This document shows, piece by piece, positions 57,648 to 64,000 of a stretch of 64,000 bases of DNA. The notes below the pieces were generated by a model. The model was not told the origin of the DNA and made no database searches. It saw only the letters and a list, made by a program, of their open reading frames with translations. The translations under genes and the position numbers were made by a program. The stretch lies in contig NC_085886.1 of assembly GCF_035222275.1 (NCBI RefSeq), positions 2,356,001-2,420,000 on the forward strand, written 5' to 3'. How positions within the stretch are numbered: position 1 is the stretch's first letter; the number at the start of each line of letters is the position of its first letter. The DNA is from Podospora bellae-mahoneyi (lineage: Eukaryota; Ascomycota; Sordariomycetes; Sordariales; Podosporaceae).

Positions 57648-58436
57648 AGAACACAGGTGACGATGGGAATCAACGTTGGCAGCAGTTGTTTTGAGGCAAA
57701 TAGCTCAGTGGTTATCTGTCTCGCACAAGCTGCAACTGTGGCCGCAGGATAACCCAGTGAGTCGTCGGCCTTGCAATTGTCCGTGACGCCTTGAATTAGA
57801 AGTGAGGGAAGGTGTCCAATCACCCACACCAACCCCTGAAGAGTGCCATCACCAAATTGTGACATCCCGAAGCCTTTAGTGTTAGGGGTGATAATGACTT
57901 GCGGCCCAGGGTTGCCCGGCTCGCAACATGAGTGTTGATAGATACCAAACGGCTCAGCGTGAGTGTCGATTCTCCTAAGGGATTCATCCAATGGGCCTCC
58001 ACGCAAGTATTCCAAACTGCCGTCGTCAGAGAGGTTGCTAACCACAACATCTCCCTTACGAATAACTGACTCATTGACTCGGTCAGGTAAGTCGTCCTCG
58101 ATGGTGATAATAACGACCAGTTCAAGTTGCGGGAACCCACGATTTCAAGTCGAACATAGAGGACTGGTCGTTGCTTAGATTGGGGTGCCGAAAGTAAACA
58201 ACAAAGCCGAGCTCGGATGCTCTGCCGAATATGAACTGCTGGATAACATCTTTAAGCTTTGAGCGCGAGCTTCGAATTGTGCCATGCTCCTCGTCGAGCA
58301 TAAACAGAAGTGCTGTCTCAACGAGCTCATCGAAGCACATCCATGCCACTGTGTAGTCGTCATAATTAATGGCTTCACCCATATCGAGTAGCTCTTGCTG
58401 GAGCTGGACTAATGTTCTGTCAAGGAGAAATCGTGA
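57648..58436 (-). pseudogene. PNP_UDP-like (nucleoside phosphorylase) N-terminal segment of the NLR
   Basis: The first part, YDDYTVAWMCFDELVETALLF followed by MLDEEHG, is a diverged form of the DYTVGWICALPxE...MLDExH start found in fungal PNP-NACHT proteins. After a stop near 58122, a second part reads VIRKGDVVVSNLSDDGSLEY and later LPSLLIQGVTDNCKADDSLGYPAATVAACA, matching the family's middle and end. The glycine-rich substrate-binding region that should lie between is missing or unrecognisable. An intron at 57598-57647 (50 nt, GTGAGT...AACAG) connects to the NACHT exon. Confidence 0.55.
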
Positions 58437-58963
58437 GATAGAGGAGCGATGTGGGCGTGGCAGACCATTGGTTCAGGTTGCGATGATACTCCATATGTCA
58501 GCATTGGCTGTGCCTTTGCCAAGGAGTCGGCTTCTGATGGTGCTCAGCATGATAGCGATTGTATCTTGCTGAAATGGGTTCACTTCAAGTCTGGCCGGAT
58601 GAAAGGCAGTGCAAAAACAATGTCTTGATGAAGTAGTCGACGAGTGATGGTCAACAAGGTGTTTGATTGCTGAAAGGAAGCCCAGGATGGCTTGCCCAGA
58701 GGAACAGGGAAAGCACAGACCATATCAAATCGCTGCATCCACCAAAGATTCCAGGCAGGGTCAGCCACAACAGAGCTCCAGCATACGCCACACCTCACCT
58801 GCATGCTTGGACTTTTTCGAGGCCTTTGAAGTCGCATGCATCTCCAGTCCTAACCTCGATCGACGTCCCCCAAATCCGGTCCATTTATTTGTTACCAACT
58901 GAATTCAAACGCCTCAAAACACAGAAACCTCAATCCGCAAAAAAAAAAAAAAAACCTCGCACA
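58437..58963. other. Region between the NLR locus and Tim13
   Basis: The minus strand has open sequence (FQQDTIAIMLSTIRSRLLG) that may be further upstream remains of the NLR gene, interrupted by a stop near 58480. The right part is the Tim13 promoter, ending in an A-rich leader (poly-A at 58940-58954). Confidence 0.35.
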
Positions 58964-59274
58964 ATGGATTCCGAAGGTGTCAAGAAAGCCATCGTGCAGG
59001 CCACTCTCCAAGAGACCAACACAGCCAACGCCCGTGCTCTTATCGAGGTACCTCGCGCCTCTCTCACAATTGATCCCAGTTCCTAACATGTTTTGTTTTC
59101 CAGGGTATCACCGGCAGCTGTTTCGAGAAGTGCGTTCCCAAGCCCGGCACCTCCCTCTCCTCGAGCGAAAAGACCTGCATGTCCTACTGCGTCGAGAAGT
59201 ACATTGCGTCCTGGAACGAGGTCAACGGCACCTACATCCGGAGGTTACGGCAAGGGGCTGAGGGCAACCACTAA
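58964..59274 (+). CDS. TIM13: Mitochondrial intermembrane-space chaperone Tim13
   Basis: Exons 58964-59047 and 59104-59274 encode 84 aa. The 56-nt intron ends CTAACATGTTTTGTTTTCCAG-like, with a branch site CTAAC. Twin CX3C motifs are CFEKC (Cys34, Cys38) and CMSYC (Cys53, Cys57), with 14 residues between the pairs. The intervening KPGTSLSSSEKT and the following VEKYIASWNEVNGTYI are diagnostic for Tim13. It partners Tim8 as a hexamer that chaperones hydrophobic precursors between the TOM and TIM22/TIM23 complexes. Tim8 itself is in this window at 19.2 kb. Confidence 0.94.
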
Positions 59275-59446
59275 ATCATTGGCTTGGGACATGTAATGAT
59301 ACTATGTTGTACGATATTGGCATAGAGCAACGGGCAGGGAGGGGCAGAGTTGTATATGAATACAGATACCCAAATGGCTGAGGTGCAACAGATGAATCTT
59401 ATTATTGCGGTCCGTCGTCCTCCACCCCAAAAGCCATGCAAGTATT

Positions 59447-60691
59447 TCATGGCTCTTTTTTCTTGGCTTCCTCCGCAGCTCTCTTTCTCGCAAGATACCT
59501 CTCCTTCGCGCTCGACACATCCGCCTCCGTCTTCCTGCTCTTTGTCGCAAGCTCAATCTTGGCCGTCTCCTCCGCCTCTTCCTGCCTCGACCGCTTAAGC
59601 GTCTCCTCAAGCTGCGCTTCCAGCATCCTCGTCTGCCTCTCCCGCATAGCTTGTTTCCCACCAGGTGCATAAACGCCCCTACTTCCCTGGCTTGGGCCAT
59701 TGCTCTTCGCCTTCTCCTGTTGCCTCGCCTTCTCCTGCTGTACCTCCGCCTTCTTCTTTGGCGCCACATTCAATCCCCCCTTCAGCAACTGCCTCTTATC
59801 CACCACCTCCCCATCATCATTAATCAACACATTCCCACCCTGCGCATTAATCTCCCTAGCCCTCTCAGTCGCGCTCTTTTCCTCCTCCTCTTTTGGCCCA
59901 GCTTCAGCTTCACCATCTGGCTTTTTCGCTGCATTTTGCGCCGCCAAAACAATAGCCGCATGCTCCTGCTCCTTCTGCTCCAGCATCTTTTTATAAAAAT
60001 CCGTCATCCCCTTCCCCTTATTCTTTTTGGCCTCTTCCTCCTCCCTCCTCTTCTCCTCCTCTTCCAACCGCCTATTCTCCTCCTGCTGCCGCTTATACGC
60101 CTCGGTGACGAACTTTTCTTTATCAGCAAACTCCTCCCCCTCTGCCTCCCGTTCTCGTTTTAGGCGCTTTTCCTCCGCTATTTGCCTATCCCTTTCTCTT
60201 TGCGAGGCTGCTTGTTGGAGAGCAGAGAAATACTTTGGTTTCTTCTCCGCGGCTGCCTCGTCTTCTGACTTGGGCTTTTTGGCAGCCTTGAAGGAGTCGT
60301 AGACGGCATCATAGTCGTAGATTGAAGGGTCAGCGGACTCAGCTTCTTTGGCGTATTTTCGGGAGGCTAGGGCGCTGGAGAGGTCGGTGAATTCCCCTGT
60401 TGGTTGGAGGGTTTTGGATGATGGGGTTTTGCTTGGGGGGGCGGAAGGGGGTTTGGAGGATTTTTTGTGTCTTTTTCGTGAGTCGGAGTAGTTGTCGTTA
60501 TTTATTGATGAGGGGGTGTCGAAGCCGTCGATTTCGGTGATTGATACTGAGGTTTGGGGAGCTTCGTTGTCGTCGTCGTCGTCGTCGCCTAGGCCGCCGA
60601 AGGGGGCTGGCTTTTTGCGCGCGGGGAGGGTGGGTTTTTTGGAGGTGGGGCCGGATTTTTTGAGGCCGAAGGAGATAACTGGTTTGCTCAT
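59447..60691 (-). CDS. Nuclear speckle splicing regulatory protein 1-like (NSRP1)
   Basis: Single exon, 414 aa. NSRP1 proteins are coiled-coil nuclear factors that influence alternative splicing in animals; fungal members are unstudied. The start MSKPVISFGLKKS and the following FGGLGDDDDDDNE match the family N-terminus. The signature segment reads DPSIYDYDAVYDSFKAAKK, then KPKYFSALQQAASQRERDRQ and KGMTDFYKKMLEQKEQEHAA, all typical of the conserved domain. The rest is highly charged coiled coil. The end (RYLARKRAAEEAKKKEP) is basic, a likely nuclear signal. The start at 60691 is chosen over an upstream in-frame ATG because it begins with the conserved residues. Confidence 0.88.
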   Translation of the reverse strand: MSKPVISFGLKKSGPTSKKPTLPARKKPAPFGGLGDDDDDDNEAPQTSVSITEIDGFDTPSSINNDNYSDSRKRHKKSSKPPSAPPSKTPSSKTLQPTGEFTDLSSALASRKYAKEAESADPSIYDYDAVYDSFKAAKKPKSEDEAAAEKKPKYFSALQQAASQRERDRQIAEEKRLKREREAEGEEFADKEKFVTEAYKRQQEENRRLEEEEKRREEEEAKKNKGKGMTDFYKKMLEQKEQEHAAIVLAAQNAAKKPDGEAEAGPKEEEEKSATERAREINAQGGNVLINDDGEVVDKRQLLKGGLNVAPKKKAEVQQEKARQQEKAKSNGPSQGSRGVYAPGGKQAMRERQTRMLEAQLEETLKRSRQEEAEETAKIELATKSRKTEADVSSAKERYLARKRAAEEAKKKEP

Positions 60692-61836
60692 TGTGTCCTG
60701 TGGTGCCGTGAAAAGGGACTGGAAGTGGAAGTTGGGTGGTGTTGTCGCATTGTCGCAAACTGAGGACGCGCGAGAGATGTCAACCATCAATTAAAGTGGA
60801 GCTTCACCAGCCACAACTGCTTATCGGCTGACGATAAGCTATCCCGGCAGGCAATGGGAGCCCTGACATCATCTTTCATAAGCTAAACTCAGAGAATTAT
60901 TCGTTGTCTTCCTATATTCTTCGCCTGTCTAGGAATGATAACATGGTGAAGCCAAGTTTTGGGTGCCCATATCATTGAAATCGAGCCGAGAGCATATTGA
61001 TACATAGGTAATCAGACGTAAGACTTACCATATATTCAGCTAAAGATATCCGAGATTCATTTTCGTCCAAACTTTGTTCTCGGTGGTTGGCTCCTTCGTG
61101 GCGACCTCATCTCTCTCCATCAAAGTCACCAGAGTAGAATTGGCGAACCAATATGCGGTAAATCAAAGCGAATCCAAATCATGGACTGCCAGGTTCAAAC
61201 ATTCAACAAGGCGTTATTTAAACAGTGGAGGTTATAATTCACGGATGGTGTGTAGACAGAAAAGCACGCCGTGTCATGACTCTTCATCAGAACTACTGGT
61301 AAGTTGACCTCGTACTCCCAACAACTCTGTTGTTGACCTTTATTGAATAGATTGAACTCGTTCCACGTGCTCGATATGATTTTCCCGTCAATCAGAAAAC
61401 ACCCGATTGGGATCTTGACAGCCCGCCTTGGCCCTATACGGCCTTGAAGGTAACGGGAGCGGGAAGTAACAACAGCCTAATATATTTGGTGCTGCATTAC
61501 AAGCGAAGACTTTGACTGCCGATGTACTCCACAAAGCATGCACAGGGCACATATCCAATACCATGTCACTATTCTAAGTGGTTGTTATTAACGGAATGGT
61601 TGACTTGATGAGCAAACCTTGGAACGGGGTACATGGCTGGCTGACAAAAGGTCGGTACTTGATTTTTGGGAGGACGCGGTCTCGATCGACACTGTCAAAG
61701 TCGAGCTCATTGTATATTTAAATGGCAGAGGTTTCTGTGTCCTAGTCATATAGTCTCTTGCCTGGTCTGATCCATACTCAGGAGTATCGAGTGAGCCCAA
61801 CGAGAGAGGAACGCCAGCGACCATACTTTACCCACC
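60692..61836. other. Divergent promoter region of the NSRP1-like and DUF1996 genes
   Basis: About 1.1 kb without a supported gene, RNA or repeat. It is somewhat AT-rich from 60900 to 61300. Confidence 0.5.
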
Positions 61837-62838
61837 ATGCACTGGACCAATGTTCTCACAGCGGCCATCGTGCCCTTGACAGGCGCACGGGCAGCCATGC
61901 TCCGATTCTCCTGCTCCCAGCTCGTCGTCGACCGTCTCGACCCTCTCGTCAACCCCGGCCAAGTCCCGTCTCCCCATCTTCATCAAATCGTCGGTGGAAA
62001 CTCATTCAACGTCACTATGGACCCCAATGTCAACGACATCTCCGAATCCTCGACCTGCACCTCCTGCCAGTTCACCGAAGACTTCTCCAACTACTGGACC
62101 GCCGTGCTCTTCTTCAAAGCACGAAACGGCACCTATAAGCGTGTCAACACCATCGGTAACGGCCTGGGCTATTCGGCATCCAACGGAGGCCAAACAGTCT
62201 ACTACATCTCCAATGGCCCCGTCACAGCCTTCAAACCCGGCTTCCGCATGGTAGTAGGCAACCCCGCCTTCCGCACCCAAGCCCAAGCCCGCACCAACCC
62301 AGCCCTGCAGTTCACCTGCCTCGCCTCCCCAATGACGCGCTCAGGATATCGATATGACTTCCCCACCGACACCTGCGCAGGAGGAATCATGGTCACCGTC
62401 CGCTTCCCTACCTGTTGGGACGGCAAAAACACCGACTCCCCCGACCACCAAAGCCACGTTGCCTACCCCGTCAACCGGAACTGCCCCTCTACCCACCCCA
62501 TCAAGATCCCCGAGGTGTTTTATGAGACATACTGGGACACCCGGCCGTTCAACAACAAGGCGCTCTGGCCAGCGGATGGGTCGCAGCCGTTTGTGTGGTC
62601 GTTTGGTGACAAGACTGGGTATGGCAACCACGGGGATTACATCTTTGGGTGGAAGGGGGATGCGCTGCAGCGGGCGATGGATGCGAACTGCAATAGTGAT
62701 TTGATTCAGGACAGGCTGAACTGTCCGACACTGAAGAGCCAGAGTATTGTCAATGCGAACAAGTGCTCGATTCAGAGGAAGGTGAAGGAGGATTTGGATG
62801 GGTGGTTGGAGGAGTTGCCCGGGGGTGGGATGGAGTAG
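61837..62838 (+). CDS. Secreted DUF1996 protein
   Basis: Single exon, 333 aa. A signal peptide is visible at about 1-19 (MHWTNVLTAAIVPLTGARA). The DUF1996 domain fills the mature protein: RFSCSQLVVDRLDPLVNPG, SPHLHQIVGGNSFN, STCTSCQFTEDFSNYWTAVLFF, FPTCWDGKN, HQSHVAYP and GYGNHGDYIFGW. Many His and Cys residues are conserved in these motifs, which suggests metal binding and disulphides, but no activity is established for the family. Proteins of this kind are common in secretomes of filamentous fungi. There is no glycan-anchor signal or carbohydrate-binding module at the C-terminus. Confidence 0.9.
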   Translation: MHWTNVLTAAIVPLTGARAAMLRFSCSQLVVDRLDPLVNPGQVPSPHLHQIVGGNSFNVTMDPNVNDISESSTCTSCQFTEDFSNYWTAVLFFKARNGTYKRVNTIGNGLGYSASNGGQTVYYISNGPVTAFKPGFRMVVGNPAFRTQAQARTNPALQFTCLASPMTRSGYRYDFPTDTCAGGIMVTVRFPTCWDGKNTDSPDHQSHVAYPVNRNCPSTHPIKIPEVFYETYWDTRPFNNKALWPADGSQPFVWSFGDKTGYGNHGDYIFGWKGDALQRAMDANCNSDLIQDRLNCPTLKSQSIVNANKCSIQRKVKEDLDGWLEELPGGGME

Positions 62839-63563
62839 ATAGTAGATAGTAGATCAAGAAAGAACGAAGTTGAGGCTGAAAGTCTAAGTCCAAGTCCACG
62901 TGGGATGGGTTGAGCCGAGCACCTTGAAGGTCACCCTCCCCCTACCCCCTGAATTGCATGTGGCCACACTTTTGACGACCATGTCATGCAGTCAGCTTCC
63001 CCGATGGCCACAAGACGGCGGGAATGAGCAGAGATGACGCAGTCAGCAGTTAGCCGAAGGCAATGCTTTGTACTTTGTCTTTTTCACCTGTGATTTGTAT
63101 CTCGGGATAAGCCATCCTGCAGGTTACAGCATGATCCTTTCTCTCTATCTGAAAAAGCCCAGTTCACAGCTGAAAGCTGCAAGTGGAGCGGGGTCTTAGT
63201 GAAACGTAATGACCACATTGGCACACCCCACGGGGGAGCTTGCCAATGGCGGGGTTGTGCTTGGGAGCTGCCTCACTGTTGCTCCAAGGAGGCAGCTCGC
63301 TATTATTTTGTGAGATATTTTAAGAGGTCAACACAGCTGTTGTTGGAGGCCTTATCAAGACCCGATTCTTGGCCTTTTGCTTTGCCTCTTGGCGGCTTCT
63401 CACTCACTTCAGCTGCTCTGCTTCTTGGGTACCTCACTGGAAAAAACATTTGCAAAACTTGTCTCTTGGGAACGAACCTAACCTGTTTGTTTTTCGCCCC
63501 CTTTTACTTACACACTTGCTTTCTATCGGCTGTTTGCTTGAGCTCTTTACAGAGTGACACAAT
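62839..63563. other. Intergenic region upstream of the phospholipase C gene
   Basis: Starts with a TAGATAGTAGATAGTAGATC-type short repeat directly after the DUF1996 stop. The rest is promoter and leader. Open frames here have no recognisable domain. Confidence 0.5.
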
Positions 63564-64000
63564 ATGGCGGCAGCATACGAACATCTTCCCGATGGTGCAC
63601 ACCAAGCCGGTGGTGGTGTCTCTGGCCGCGTGCACCGAGTGAGAGATCTCAAGCCTCATGTCCTTGATCATCTCAGAAAGGTCTACAGTGCCCACGGCAA
63701 GGACAGCTGGACCCCCGAACAGACGGCTGTTTTCCTGAAGACGGTTCAACACGATACACCCTCGGAACTTGCCCTGGAACTGGCTGACGATAAGGACTGG
63801 GAGTTGGTCACTTTTCTCAAGTACATGACTTCAGAAGTGACCAGTGCCGTTGCACCCCCTGAGGAAGTCGACCTTTCTTGGCCCCTGTCTGCCTACTTCA
63901 TCAGCTCCAGCCACAACACCTACTTGACCGGAAACCAGCTGTCGAGTGACTCCAGCGCCGATGCGTACAGGAATGTTTTGAAGAGAGGTTGCAGATGCAT
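63564..64000 (+). CDS. Phosphoinositide-specific phospholipase C, N-terminal part
   Basis: Open to the window edge; 145 codons are visible and the gene continues beyond. The frame starts [17 protein letters not shown] at an ATG in good context (ACAATATGG). A helical EF-hand-like region follows ([14 protein letters not shown]...[16 protein letters not shown]), then the start of the catalytic X-box: [20 protein letters not shown], with the first catalytic His in SSSHNTYL, then [20 protein letters not shown] cleaves PIP2 to IP3 and diacylglycerol; in fungi it links to calcium signalling. The absence of a visible PH domain matches the short fungal type. Y-box and C2 domain would lie outside the window. 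Confidence 0.92.
   Translation, partial: MAAAYEHLPDGAHQAGGGVSGRVHRVRDLKPHVLDHLRKVYSAHGKDSWTPEQTAVFLKTVQHDTPSELALELADDKDWELVTFLKYMTSEVTSAVAPPEEVDLSWPLSAYFISSSHNTYLTGNQLSSDSSADAYRNVLKRGCRC

Larger units (their letters stand above)
52258..58436 (-). pseudogene. NLR-like locus: PNP-like, NACHT, ankyrin and HET segments, disrupted
   Basis: Read on the minus strand, four domain types follow each other: a nucleoside-phosphorylase-like segment, a NACHT NTPase, a long ankyrin array and a HET domain. Fungal NLRs of this class act in non-self recognition and regulated cell death; the N-terminal and HET parts are effectors, NACHT is the switch, and the repeats are the sensor. The frame is interrupted by at least one in-frame stop between NACHT and ankyrin (57015-57017) and one change of frame inside HET (about 53303-53319), and the phosphorylase part lacks its middle. 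All segments keep long open stretches, so decay is either recent or partly due to sequence errors. The 5' end is uncertain; open sequence with a stop continues upstream to about 58840. Confidence 0.6.

Noticed and set aside
1-64000. CRISPR arrays, prokaryotic operons, rRNA genes, LTR or other intact transposable elements
   Set aside because: None seen; the repeats present are microsatellites, minisatellites and the intron-associated repeat.

Overview
This window is nuclear DNA of a filamentous ascomycete, most likely a Sordariomycete close to the Sordariales. The signs are short GT-AG introns (mostly 50-70 nt) with CTRAC/CTAAC branch sites, spliced genes on both strands, long pyrimidine-rich leaders, many microsatellites, and a repertoire typical of these fungi: an Hsp104 of the hsp98 type, a HET-domain NLR, a DUF1996 secreted protein and a long-tailed vacuolar Avt1. 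No rRNA operon, CRISPR array or intact mobile element was seen.

Layout. 0.6-1.9 kb: an Edc1/PNRC-like decapping-activator candidate (+). 4.7-6.2 kb: 3-isopropylmalate dehydrogenase (+, four exons). 6.9-10.5 kb: an APH-like kinase-fold protein and a DUF2235 alpha/beta hydrolase with an internal stop (both +). 10.5-13.3 kb: repeat-rich DNA with a weak tRNA-like sequence. 13.6-14.9 kb: an uncharacterised protein (-) divergent from Hsp104 (+, 15.8-18.6 kb). 19.2-22.0 kb: Tim8 (+), uL23 (-) and the rRNA methyltransferase Bmt2 (+). 22.4-23.2 kb: a predicted four-exon mini-gene whose three introns resemble each other. 26.2-27.5 kb: enolase-phosphatase E1 (-). 32.1-34.2 kb: a Ksp1-like kinase (+) behind a long leader. 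36.5-39.0 kb: Avt1-like transporter (-). 40.6-42.5 kb: Mrh4-like DEAD-box helicase (+). 42.7-44.5 kb: CorA-like membrane protein (-). 46.1-47.8 kb: protein kinase A catalytic subunit (-). 50.2-51.4 kb: L-type lectin cargo receptor (-). 52.3-58.5 kb: an NLR-like locus (-) with PNP-like, NACHT, ankyrin and HET parts, disrupted in several places. 59.0-60.7 kb: Tim13 (+) and NSRP1-like splicing factor (-). 61.8-62.8 kb: DUF1996 secreted protein (+). 63.6 kb to the end: start of a PI-specific phospholipase C (+).

Most genes are unrelated housekeeping loci, but some links stand out. uL23 and Bmt2, both 60S-subunit genes, share a 326-bp divergent promoter. Tim8 and Tim13, the two halves of one intermembrane-space chaperone, lie 40 kb apart. 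Ksp1-like kinase, PKA and PLC are all nutrient or stress signalling proteins, though nothing shows that their proximity matters. The strongest candidates for something new are the related introns at 22.5-23.2 kb and the ankyrin-HET fusion inside the NLR locus.
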